Position numbers and translations under genes: made by a program. A stretch of 64,000 nt of DNA. It comes from Chryseobacterium sp. 6424 (lineage in GTDB: Bacteria; Bacteroidota; Bacteroidia; Flavobacteriales; Weeksellaceae). Below the pieces are notes generated by a model. It saw only the letters and a list, made by a program, of their open reading frames with translations, had not been told where the DNA came from and ran no database searches. This document shows positions 55,325 through 63,341 of this stretch, piece by piece. How positions within the stretch are numbered: position 1 is the stretch's first letter; each line of letters opens with the position of its first letter. The DNA lies in assembly GCF_003692615.1 (NCBI RefSeq), contig NZ_CP023540.1, forward strand, positions 2,170,001-2,234,000, written 5' to 3'.

Positions 55325-55424
55325 ATTTCAATAGGGTTTTAAAGGTGCTAAAGTATCAATTTAATTTGAAAACCGCTGGTGTTTTAGCGGGTTATTTACA
55401 AAAGTGCTGCGGAAGAAAGGCATT

Positions 55425-55451
55425 AAAAAAGCAGCCCCGCACAGGACTGCT
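55425..55451 (-). terminator. Terminator of the mrp-nifU-like operon
   Basis: AGCAGCCCC and GGACTGCT pair with one G-U pair; on the minus strand six T follow. Confidence 0.78.
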
Positions 55452-55474
55452 GTATCTGGCAAGTTACACCGGCA

Positions 55475-55708
55475 TTACTCCACATTCAGCACTTCCCGGA
55501 TTTCGGGTGCGTGCTGTTTGATGGTATTCTCTACGCCCAGTTTCATCGTAGAGAAACTCATCGGGCAGCCGTTGCAGTTACCCTGTAGTTTTACGTAAAC
55601 GATATCCTCCTTCACCTCTACCAATTCGATGTCGCCACCGTCTTTATTCAGAAAAGGCCGAATGGTCTCCAGCGCATATTTTACTCTGTTAATTGTTTCT
55701 TCTTGCAT
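55475..55708 (-). CDS. NifU-like Fe-S scaffold protein (C-terminal domain type)
   Basis: 77 residues from the ATG at 55708 (MQEETINRVKYALETIRPF); a start at 55723 adds five. The single NifU C-terminal domain has the CxxC motif CNGCP that binds a [4Fe-4S] cluster for transfer. It follows mrp by about 42 nt on the same strand, which fits a joint role in Fe-S assembly. Confidence 0.92.
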   Translation of the reverse strand: MQEETINRVKYALETIRPFLNKDGGDIELVEVKEDIVYVKLQGNCNGCPMSFSTMKLGVENTIKQHAPEIREVLNVE

Positions 55709-55750
55709 AATCTGTATTTTCACGTTCAGCCTGCTAAGACCTGTATTTTT

Positions 55751-56854
55751 TTATTTTTTTGGGGAACAGCCAGCCATTGTAGTGATTTTCACAGCTTCGG
55801 TTGGTGGCAGGTTTTTGTTTCTTTCCACCAGGCTTTCAATCATCTGTTGGGTGGTTTTTAGGTAGATGTCTGCAATAGCCGAACCTTCCTGAAGTGCGGC
55901 TGGGCGGCCTACATCTCCTGCCTCACGGATACTCTGGATGATTGGGATCTCGCCTAAAACGGGGATACCCAGGTCTTCTGCCATGTATTGTGCGCCTTGA
56001 TTCCCGAAGATATAATATTTATTCTCCGGAAGTTCTTCGGGTGTAAAATAGGCCATATTTTCTATTAAGCCAAGTACCGGAATGTTGATGCTTTCCATCT
56101 GAAACATCGCGATCCCTTTACGAACATCTGCCAATGCGATGTGCTGCGGTGTGCTTACAATTACGGCGCCGGTTACAGGCACTTCCTGAATGATGGACAA
56201 ATGGATGTCACCCGTACCTGGCGGCAAATCTATCAAAAGAAAATCTAGTTCGCCCCAAGCGGCATCGCGAATCATTTGGTTCAGAGCCTTGCTGGCCATT
56301 GGCCCGCGCCATACCACAGCTTGATTAGCGCCTGAAAAATAGCCGATTGACAACATTTTCACGCCGTAATTCTCGATAGGCTTCATCAGGTTTTTACCAT
56401 CAATTTCTACAGAGATGGGTTTTGCGCCTTCGGTATCGAACATGGTTGGGACGGATGGCCCATAGATATCGGCATCTAGAAGCCCTACCTTGAAACCCAT
56501 TTTAGACAGTGTAACCGCGATATTGGCAGCCACGGTAGATTTCCCTACCCCACCTTTGCCTGATGCTACAGCGATAATATTCTGGATGCCAGGGATTTGC
56601 TTCCCTTTGATAAGGTTTTGCTGTACTTCGGTTGGCTCTGGTGAAGTAATTTTAAGTTTCAGTACGATTTCTTCTCCGAATTCTGAGGCGAAAGCCTGTT
56701 TCATAGCAGCTTCGAGTTTCTTTTTCTCGTGCATGGCCGGTGAATGGGCAGTCATATCAATATACACATCATTACCCATTACCTGGATGTTGTGTACTAG
56801 ATCATCTACTTCTATCTCTTTCAGAAAATTCTGAACTTTATCTTTGGTTAACAT
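55751..56854 (-). CDS. mrp: Mrp/ApbC-family Fe-S carrier P-loop ATPase
   Basis: 367 residues. An N-terminal MIP18-like domain (about 1-85) precedes the ATPase with the deviant Walker A SGKGGVGKSTVAANIAV and LLIDLPPGTGD. Other Mrp proteins have a CxxC near residue 280-290 that bridges a cluster in the dimer; here that position reads FTPEELPENKYYIFG without cysteines. A lone cysteine lies in GCSPKK at the end. It probably still carries or transfers Fe-S clusters together with the NifU-like gene behind it, but the ligand set differs. Confidence 0.92.
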   Translation of the reverse strand: MLTKDKVQNFLKEIEVDDLVHNIQVMGNDVYIDMTAHSPAMHEKKKLEAAMKQAFASEFGEEIVLKLKITSPEPTEVQQNLIKGKQIPGIQNIIAVASGKGGVGKSTVAANIAVTLSKMGFKVGLLDADIYGPSVPTMFDTEGAKPISVEIDGKNLMKPIENYGVKMLSIGYFSGANQAVVWRGPMASKALNQMIRDAAWGELDFLLIDLPPGTGDIHLSIIQEVPVTGAVIVSTPQHIALADVRKGIAMFQMESINIPVLGLIENMAYFTPEELPENKYYIFGNQGAQYMAEDLGIPVLGEIPIIQSIREAGDVGRPAALQEGSAIADIYLKTTQQMIESLVERNKNLPPTEAVKITTMAGCSPKK

Positions 56855-56876
56855 AATGGCTTGTAAAAATTAGCCA

Positions 56877-56884
56877 CAAATTTA
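56877..56884 (-). promoter_or_regulatory. Candidate -7 box of mrp
   Basis: TAAATTTG on the minus strand, 22 nt before the mrp ATG. No clear -33. Confidence 0.35.
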
Positions 56885-56937
56885 AGCAATTTATTCTGTA
56901 ATTTAGAATGAGTAAAAGGAGGAATAGGTGACATCAA

Positions 56938-58248
56938 TCAGTATTTGACTGAAGTGTCTTTATTAAACAGACGCTCTGTAAGCCAAACGATAAAAAATGC
57001 CGCGAATGAAGGCATTAACCAACCCAACTGATGTTCTGAGAGCGGCAAAATATCATTAACTTGCTGTACCACTGATGGAAAAAGATTGAAGTGAGCAAAT
57101 ACGGAGAACGATGCAACTACCGCTGCAGCTATTACGGCGGCCACAAAAGGCCGTCTGCCCTTTACTGCCTTACCGAAAAACAGTACGGTAAGAATCAGCG
57201 CAAATGTAATCGGATAGATGAAACCCAGAACGACTACCGCATATTCAATGATTTCATCAACACTTTTTACAGAAAAATAGCCCGAAACAAGGCAGGTAAT
57301 GATTACACCCACTTTGTAGCTCATCTTACCTTTAGTTAACTGCTCAAGAAAACTGCCCATCGCGGAAGACAGGGCAATAGCGGTCGTAAGACAGGCCAGC
57401 GCAACCGCGACAGAGATCACTATAGTCCCGTTATGGCCTAATACGGTTCGGGAAATATGTAGCAGCAAATCGGTTCGGGAAATATCCTCTCCTTGGGGAT
57501 ACCCAGCGTGTGCCCCCAGATAAATTAAGCCACCATAGATAAATAACAGCGCCATCATGGAGACCAAACCAGCCGCAATGGTAATTCTGAACCTATCAGT
57601 CGTGTTTGTGAACCCTTTATCAATAGCCGCTGAGATGATGATTCCGGCAAAAATCACCGAGGCCAGCACGTCAAGCGTTTGGTACCCTTCATGAAATGCG
57701 AATATAAACGCGCTTCGCTCATTTAGGGTTGATAGCTCCACGGCTGACGGAGGATTCATCATGCCCATCACCACCAAGATGCCTAAAGCCAGAATTAAAA
57801 AAGGAGTGAGGAAATTACCAATAATATCGACAATCTTGGATTTGGAGGCAGAAAGAAAGACCACTACTATAAAGAATAGTACAGAAAACACAATACTGTT
57901 GAAAGACGGCAGTAAAGGCTTGATACCAATCTCATAAGTTGCTGCCGCTGTACGGGGAATCGCTACCAACGGACCGATACACAACATAATTAAAAAAGTA
58001 AGCACCAACACCACCCCAGGATTTACCTTACGCCCCAAATCGGTGAATGAAGTCCCGAAGAGTACGACCGTAAGTACACCCAGAAAAGGCGAAACAATAC
58101 CTGTAGTGAAGAAACCCGCTACCGCTGCCAGCCAATCTTCACCACTTCTCAGTCCTATGAATGGCGGAAGAATAAGGTTGCCCGCCCCAAAGAACATGGC
58201 AAAAAGCGCAAACCCTAGCGTGACTGCTGTCCCCAGTTTGTTTTTCAC
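56938..58248 (-). CDS. brnQ: Branched-chain amino acid:cation symporter (BrnQ/LivII)
   Basis: 436 residues with about 12 membrane segments. Family markers are AMFFGAGNLILPPFIG near the N-terminus and LSASKSKIVDIIGNFLTPF. It imports Leu/Ile/Val with Na or H ions in the inner membrane. It starts 36 nt after the dicarboxylate/amino-acid symporter gene, so the two transporters may share a transcript. Confidence 0.92.
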   Translation of the reverse strand: MKNKLGTAVTLGFALFAMFFGAGNLILPPFIGLRSGEDWLAAVAGFFTTGIVSPFLGVLTVVLFGTSFTDLGRKVNPGVVLVLTFLIMLCIGPLVAIPRTAAATYEIGIKPLLPSFNSIVFSVLFFIVVVFLSASKSKIVDIIGNFLTPFLILALGILVVMGMMNPPSAVELSTLNERSAFIFAFHEGYQTLDVLASVIFAGIIISAAIDKGFTNTTDRFRITIAAGLVSMMALLFIYGGLIYLGAHAGYPQGEDISRTDLLLHISRTVLGHNGTIVISVAVALACLTTAIALSSAMGSFLEQLTKGKMSYKVGVIITCLVSGYFSVKSVDEIIEYAVVVLGFIYPITFALILTVLFFGKAVKGRRPFVAAVIAAAVVASFSVFAHFNLFPSVVQQVNDILPLSEHQLGWLMPSFAAFFIVWLTERLFNKDTSVKY

Positions 58249-58284
58249 TACAGCTTTATATTAAGAAGTTTAGAATCTGAAGAA

Positions 58285-59535
58285 TTATAAATCCCCACCG
58301 TGATTATCCAGCTGTCCTTCCCATTTTGATACGGCAGAGGTTGCGAGTGCATTACCGAGTACATTGGTCATACTTCGTCCCATATCACAGAAATGATCAA
58401 TCGGGAGAATCAAGGCAATTCCTTCCGGTGGGATGCCGAACATCGTACACGTCGCCACAATAATAACTAGGCTGGCACGCGGCACGCCTGCAATACCTTT
58501 TGAGGTAAGCATCAGTACAAGCAGCATAATAATCTGTTGGCCCAAAGTCATATCGATACCATAAATCTGAGCGATGAAAATGGCCGCGAAAGTCATGTAC
58601 ATCATACTTCCGTCCAAATTGAATGAATAACCGAGTGGCAAGATGAACGAGACAATTCGGTTGTTACAGCCAAATCTTTCAAGTTCTTCTACAAGTTTTG
58701 GAAACACCGCTTCGGAACTGGTTGTTGAAAAAGCGATGAGCAACGGCCCTTTGATCCTTCTTAAAAGTTCGAAAAGACGGTTCCCGATAATCGCGTATCC
58801 AACAATTAACAGCACTATCCAAAGAATAGCGAGCGCGAAGAAGAAATCCCGCAGATAAATAGCGTAAACCTTAAAAATATCGAACCCGTTTGTGGCAACC
58901 ACCGCAGCGATAGCGCCTAAAACACCAAGCGGCGCGAACCACATGATATAGCCTACCATTTTCAGGATGGCATGTGCACAAATATCCAATGCACGGACAA
59001 TCGGTTTGGTGTAATCCTCGCCCATATTCGCCAACGCAATACCGAACATAATGGAAAATACTACAATCTGCAAAACCTCATTGGTAGCGAAGGCTTCAAA
59101 GAGGCTTTTGGGGATCACATGCTTCACAAACTGCTCCAGAGAAAGGCCTTGGCTATTCGCCACTACATCACCCCCTGCATCTGCGGCAGGTATCGGGAGT
59201 TGCATCACATAACCCGGCTGCAACCAATTTACAAAGACAAGCCCGATGAGTAAAGAGACGAGCGAGGCGGTAATAAACCAGAGCATGGCCTTGGACCCTA
59301 CCCTGCCAATCATCCTCATATCACTCATCTTAGAGATTCCCACTACAAGGGTTGTGAATACGAGCGGAGCAATAATCATCTGCACCAAACGAATGAAAAC
59401 AGTTCCTAAAAGTTTGATGTTGGTGGCAAAGCCTTCAGCATTTTCAGGAAATTGGGTATGAACAATACCGCCCATGATAACACCTATCACTAATGAAATC
59501 ACAATGGCGATAAACAGTTTGTTTTGACCTTTCAT
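58285..59535 (-). CDS. Dicarboxylate/amino acid:cation symporter (DAACS family)
   Basis: 416 residues. Typical DAACS features: NPxxP-free N-terminal helices, FSTTSSEAVFPKLVEELERF (serine-rich hairpin HP1), SFILPLGYSFNLDGSMMYM and the NMDG-equivalent region, and SKGIAGVPRASLVII (HP2). It carries glutamate/aspartate or C4-dicarboxylates with Na or H ions; the substrate cannot be fixed from sequence. Confidence 0.92.
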   Translation of the reverse strand: MKGQNKLFIAIVISLVIGVIMGGIVHTQFPENAEGFATNIKLLGTVFIRLVQMIIAPLVFTTLVVGISKMSDMRMIGRVGSKAMLWFITASLVSLLIGLVFVNWLQPGYVMQLPIPAADAGGDVVANSQGLSLEQFVKHVIPKSLFEAFATNEVLQIVVFSIMFGIALANMGEDYTKPIVRALDICAHAILKMVGYIMWFAPLGVLGAIAAVVATNGFDIFKVYAIYLRDFFFALAILWIVLLIVGYAIIGNRLFELLRRIKGPLLIAFSTTSSEAVFPKLVEELERFGCNNRIVSFILPLGYSFNLDGSMMYMTFAAIFIAQIYGIDMTLGQQIIMLLVLMLTSKGIAGVPRASLVIIVATCTMFGIPPEGIALILPIDHFCDMGRSMTNVLGNALATSAVSKWEGQLDNHGGDL

Positions 59536-59561
59536 GTATTATTTTTAAAATGTAAGCGCTA

Positions 59562-59589
59562 CAAATATAGTTTTTTTTAGTTATTGCAA
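59562..59589 (-). promoter_or_regulatory. Promoter of the symporter pair
   Basis: TTG (59587-59589), 17 nt, TATATTTG (59562-59569) on the minus strand, about 26 nt before the ATG. Confidence 0.65.
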
Positions 59590-59614
59590 TAGCCAACCTG
59601 CGTTCACAGCAAAC

Positions 59615-59640
59615 AAAAAACCTCTGAAAAAACAGAGGTT
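59615..59640 (-). terminator. Terminator of the BON-SH3 gene pair
   Basis: AACCTCTG and CAGAGGTT form a perfect 8-bp stem with a 6-nt A loop; on the minus strand six T follow. Confidence 0.85.
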
Positions 59641-59661
59641 GTAAATAAAATATCTTAAATA

Positions 59662-60081
59662 TTAAGCGCGCAGGTAACGCGAGTAGGCATAACCTTCTTT
59701 ACCGTCGGCAGTCCGAACTTTCCACCAGTCATCAGAAGTCTGTTCTACCAGTGTTACGTTTCCACCTTTTGCTACTTTACCTGTAACAGCGGCTTCTGTA
59801 GAAGGCTCCTGGCGGATGTTTAGGTTAGAGCTTTCGGTCTCCACCCGAAGTGAAGTTCCTGTAGAGAGGCCAGTAATCTGGACGTTCAGGTTAATATCTG
59901 AGGCGGTATAGGTCGTATCTATCGCTCCTAAAGCGTTCCACACCGCATCTTTAGCGGCGCTGGATGAGGCATCACCAGAGATATAAAGAATCCCTTCTTG
60001 CTCTGTAATCTGAAGGTTACGGATGCCCGCTGATTGTGCGGCAGAAATCACGCTCGCATATTTATTCTGTAATGTATTCAT
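59662..60081 (-). CDS. BON-like plus SH3b domain protein without signal peptide
   Basis: 139 residues from the ATG at 60081. The first 70 residues resemble a BON/LysM-type alpha-beta fold (RNLQITEQEGILYISGDA, LNVQITGLS). Residues about 78-139 are a bacterial SH3 domain (SNLNIRQEPSTEAAVTGKV, DDWWKVRTADGKEGYAYS). No signal sequence is visible, although SH3b domains usually bind cell-wall peptides, so the location is uncertain. It starts 6 nt after the BON lipoprotein gene and shares its transcript. Confidence 0.78.
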   Translation of the reverse strand: MNTLQNKYASVISAAQSAGIRNLQITEQEGILYISGDASSSAAKDAVWNALGAIDTTYTASDINLNVQITGLSTGTSLRVETESSNLNIRQEPSTEAAVTGKVAKGGNVTLVEQTSDDWWKVRTADGKEGYAYSRYLRA

Positions 60082-60087
60082 AACCAA

Positions 60088-60567
60088 CTATTTTACTGTG
60101 TAATTATAATTTACTTTTCCTACTTGCAGTGCATCAACAGACATTTTTATTTTACGGGCCTGTTCTGGCGAGACATTCCCGGTCAGGGTAAGTTCACCAT
60201 TCACGACTTCTACATTTACGGATGGGAAATCCTTCACAGCATCCGCAACTTTTTGCTGAACTTCTGGATCAACAGCTGAAACTGTTTCGACTACTGGTGC
60301 AGTTTCTATAGTTGACATGTCCATCACATCCTTGATGCCAGGAATCGCTTTCAGCGAAGCTATCATCTGGTTACGTGAAGCCTCATCAGCAAAGGTTCCG
60401 CTAAGGTGTGCGGTGCCATCCTTTACCTCTACAGAGGCATTTGGGTTAGCAGTAACAATAGTAGTGGCCTGCGTTTGCAGATCTGCATCACTCACTTTTT
60501 TCTTACAGGCTACAGACCCGAAGGATACTGCAAGCGCTAAAGCCGCCATTGCGATTGTTTTTTTCAT
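60088..60567 (-). CDS. BON-domain lipoprotein
   Basis: 159 residues from the ATG at 60567 (MKKTIAMAALALAVSFGSVA). The lipobox GSVAC marks Cys21 as lipidated. Two BON domains follow (about 25-80 and 95-159), each with a V-x-G-x-x-x-L-x-G core (VKDGTAHLSGTFAD and VVNGELTLTGNVSP). BON proteins such as OsmY bind phospholipid surfaces and protect the envelope in stress. The open frame extends to 60618 but that part lies upstream of the -7 box. Confidence 0.85.
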   Translation of the reverse strand: MKKTIAMAALALAVSFGSVACKKKVSDADLQTQATTIVTANPNASVEVKDGTAHLSGTFADEASRNQMIASLKAIPGIKDVMDMSTIETAPVVETVSAVDPEVQQKVADAVKDFPSVNVEVVNGELTLTGNVSPEQARKIKMSVDALQVGKVNYNYTVK

Positions 60568-60596
60568 AGTTGAATATTTTAATGTTAATAGGTATT

Positions 60597-60604
60597 CAAA
60601 TTTA
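60597..60604 (-). promoter_or_regulatory. Candidate -7 box of the BON operon
   Basis: TAAATTTG on the minus strand, 29 nt before the chosen ATG. It rules out the longer open-frame start at 60618. No clear -33. Confidence 0.45.
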
Positions 60605-60696
60605 ATGATATAAGTCATATAAAATCACCGGTTAAGATAAGAAATTTCGGCATTTACTGTACAATTCGCTTTTTCGAAGCAAAATTAGGACCCTTT

Positions 60697-61317
60697 TTAA
60701 TCATGACCTCGTTCGATAATCCGGAACGTAAGGTTGATTCTGGGGGTGGTAATTTTTTTTGATGGTGGCAAACGGTGTTGCCAAAAGCGCTGCGTTTCAT
60801 CTTTCATTACCAGCAGGCTGCCATGCTCCAAAAACAGTTCCATTTTTTCTTTGGTAGCCTGATGTCTGAAAACAAATTTACGTTCCGCTCCTAAACTTAC
60901 TGATGCGATTGCGCCATTTTTCTTTAAATCTTTCTCTGCATCACTATGGTAAGCCATGCCTTCCTCGCCGGAATGATAAAAGTTCAGCAGGCAGGAGTTG
61001 AATTTTTCGTCTGTTTTTCCTTCCGTCAATGCTTTAAGTTCGAGAAGTTCGCACGTCCACGGAAGTGCGGTTTTGGTGCTTTTGGAATAGGTGTAAGAAA
61101 ACGCTTCGTCGCCGTACCAGGCTACCTTACGCTTCGTGATTATTTTCTTTCCCAATATTATTGCCTCATCAGGCTGCCATGCAATGTTTTTCATTAAAAG
61201 AGCGTAAAGACGGTTCGCTTCTTCTGTAGATAAGATTTTCCCGTAATAATTCACGGTACCGTCACGTGGCAGTAAGTTTAGGTCTGGGTCCGCACTATTA
61301 TCAAATAAACGCATCAT
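60697..61317 (-). CDS. alkB: AlkB-family 2-oxoglutarate/Fe(II) dioxygenase
   Basis: 206 residues. The iron ligands are His124 and Asp126 (NFYHSGEEGMAYHSDAEKD) and His181, and the 2-oxoglutarate-binding arginines are Arg193 and Arg199 (RINLTFR). It reverses N-alkylation of DNA or RNA bases in the cytoplasm. The length and motif spacing fit the ABH2/AlkB group of Bacteroidota. It is divergent from the hydrolase gene at 61377. Confidence 0.92.
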   Translation of the reverse strand: MMRLFDNSADPDLNLLPRDGTVNYYGKILSTEEANRLYALLMKNIAWQPDEAIILGKKIITKRKVAWYGDEAFSYTYSKSTKTALPWTCELLELKALTEGKTDEKFNSCLLNFYHSGEEGMAYHSDAEKDLKKNGAIASVSLGAERKFVFRHQATKEKMELFLEHGSLLVMKDETQRFWQHRLPPSKKITTPRINLTFRIIERGHD

Positions 61318-61376
61318 CAGTCAATTTGTTAGTTAATTTATAATCTTTTTTATACTTTCGGGCAAAATTATCATTC

Positions 61377-63233
61377 ATGAAAAAATTTCTGCGATTTGCT
61401 CTCCTGTTTTGTTTCCTCTCGGTTTTTGCTCAAACGGTGCCGGACAATACCTTTGTGAAGGAAAACTTCACCAAACAGGAAGTTTACATCCCGATGCGCG
61501 ACGGGGTGAAGTTATTCACTGCGATTTACATTCCAAAAGACATCTCGAAGTCTAAGAAATACCCGTTCATCATGCAACGCACCTGCTACAGCATCGCTCC
61601 TTACGGCGAAAACGAATACCGCGCGTCGCTGGGCCCTAATAAATTTTTAATGAATGACAAGTACATCTTTGTTTATCAGGACGTGCGTGGCCGATACATG
61701 AGCGAAGGTACGTTCACCAATATGACACCTCAGGTGGAACGCAAAACCAAAAAAGACGTCGATGAAAGTACGGATACTTATGATACGATCGAATGGTTGC
61801 TGAAGAACGTAAGAAACAACAATGGGAAAGTGGGCCAATATGGCACTTCCTATCCGGGATTTTATACCGCTGCAGGCATCTTGGCAGACCATCCGGCACT
61901 TGTAGCTTCTTCGCCACAAGCTCCGATCTCAGATTTCTGGAATGATGATTTTCTGCACAACGGAAAGTTCATGCTCGGCTATTTCAGGACTTTCCCGGTT
62001 TTTGGCGTACAGAAAAACAAAGCCGAAAACAAAGCCTGGTACAGCGACAGCATGATTAAGGCTACATCAGAAGATGGCCTGAAGTTCTACCGAGACATGG
62101 GTACGCTGAAAGACGGGTATGAGAAATATTACAAAGACAATTTCTTTATGACCGAGGTGATGAACCACCCCAATTATGATGAATTCTGGCAGAAAAGAAG
62201 CCTGCTGCCACACCTTAAAAATGTAAGACACGCTGTGATGACCGTAGGCGGGTGGTATGATGCCGAAGACCTGTTCGGGCCTTTAAATATTTATAAAACC
62301 ATTGAAAGAACCAGCCCAAAAGCCAAGAACACCATCGTGATGGGACCTTTCTCACATGGCGCGTGGGCACGCGAAACCGGAAAGCACTTCCACAACGAGG
62401 TTTACTTTGGCGACAGCATCGCAACTTATTACCAGAAAAATTTGGAAACAAAATTCTTCAGTCATTATTTAAAAGGAAATCCCAAAGCCGACGCCGGTTT
62501 ACCCGAAGCCATGATGTACGATACCGGAAAGAAAGAGTGGAAAGAATTTGATGTTTACCCTCCCATAAATGCCAAAAAAGTCAATTTTTTCTTAGCCGAC
62601 GGCACACTGAAAGAAAGTGCAGGCAATTCAGTATCCGAATATTACAGCGATCCGCACAATCCGGTTCTGAGTTCAGATAAAATCAAAGACTTCAACGGTT
62701 TCACGCCCCGGAATTACATGAGTGAAGACCAGCGGTTTGCTGTTGGGCGTCCGGACGTAATTACTTTTACAACCGATGTTTTAACAGAAGACATCACTTT
62801 CGCGGGTGAAATTTTGGCTAAACTTAATATTGCTTCTTCTTCAGACGACGCGGATTTTGCCGTAAAACTTATCGATGTTTACCCAGAAGATTTTAAACCG
62901 GCGGAAAAGAAAGACGGCGTCGTTTACGGAAACTACCATCAGATGGTACGCAGCGAAATAATGCCTGCAAGATTCCGCAACTCACGCGAAAAACCGGAAG
63001 CGCTTGTTCCGAACCAAAAAACTGCGGTGAACTTCCGTCTGCAGGACGTTGTGCACACATTTAAGAAAGGTCATAAAATCCAGATTCAGATTTCGAGCAC
63101 CTGGTTTCCGCTGTTTGCTGTAAACCCTCAGAAATTCATGGATAATCCAAATTTCGCCACCAAAGAAGATTACACAAAAGCGTTCATCAAAGTTTTCGGG
63201 GACAGTTCTTTGGAGGTGGATGTTTTAAAATAA
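61377..63233 (+). CDS. Exported CocE/NonD-family hydrolase (S15 peptidase-like)
   Basis: 618 residues. Signal peptide about 1-19 (FALLFCFLSVFAQ), then an alpha/beta-hydrolase domain with nucleophile Ser158 in VGQYGTSYPGFYTAA, a helical cap, and the C-terminal galactose-binding-like beta domain (about 440-618). Known relatives are cocaine esterase, X-Pro dipeptidyl peptidase and glutaryl-7-ACA acylase; the real substrate here is probably a peptide or ester and is unknown. It is followed by a strong terminator shared with the converging agmatinase gene. Confidence 0.9.
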   Translation: MKKFLRFALLFCFLSVFAQTVPDNTFVKENFTKQEVYIPMRDGVKLFTAIYIPKDISKSKKYPFIMQRTCYSIAPYGENEYRASLGPNKFLMNDKYIFVYQDVRGRYMSEGTFTNMTPQVERKTKKDVDESTDTYDTIEWLLKNVRNNNGKVGQYGTSYPGFYTAAGILADHPALVASSPQAPISDFWNDDFLHNGKFMLGYFRTFPVFGVQKNKAENKAWYSDSMIKATSEDGLKFYRDMGTLKDGYEKYYKDNFFMTEVMNHPNYDEFWQKRSLLPHLKNVRHAVMTVGGWYDAEDLFGPLNIYKTIERTSPKAKNTIVMGPFSHGAWARETGKHFHNEVYFGDSIATYYQKNLETKFFSHYLKGNPKADAGLPEAMMYDTGKKEWKEFDVYPPINAKKVNFFLADGTLKESAGNSVSEYYSDPHNPVLSSDKIKDFNGFTPRNYMSEDQRFAVGRPDVITFTTDVLTEDITFAGEILAKLNIASSSDDADFAVKLIDVYPEDFKPAEKKDGVVYGNYHQMVRSEIMPARFRNSREKPEALVPNQKTAVNFRLQDVVHTFKKGHKIQIQISSTWFPLFAVNPQKFMDNPNFATKEDYTKAFIKVFGDSSLEVDVLK

Positions 63234-63275
63234 CTTGTAATCTCTATTTGCACTTCTAAAGTGTAAATTATAAGA

Positions 63276-63317
63276 CCATAAAAAATGCTTTCCCTGACCG
63301 GAAAGCATTTTTTATGG
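63276..63317. terminator. Bidirectional terminator between hydrolase and agmatinase genes
   Basis: A perfect 18-bp inverted repeat (63276-63293 with 63300-63317) with a 6-nt loop and A/T tracts on both sides serves the two converging genes. Confidence 0.9.
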
Positions 63318-63341
63318 ATGCTATCTTCGAGCTGGAGCAAG

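Noticed and set aside
60656..60665. TGTACA near 60656 as another member of the tandem-site group
   Set aside because: It is a single copy with no 10-bp partner and no TAnnTTTG box at 22 nt.
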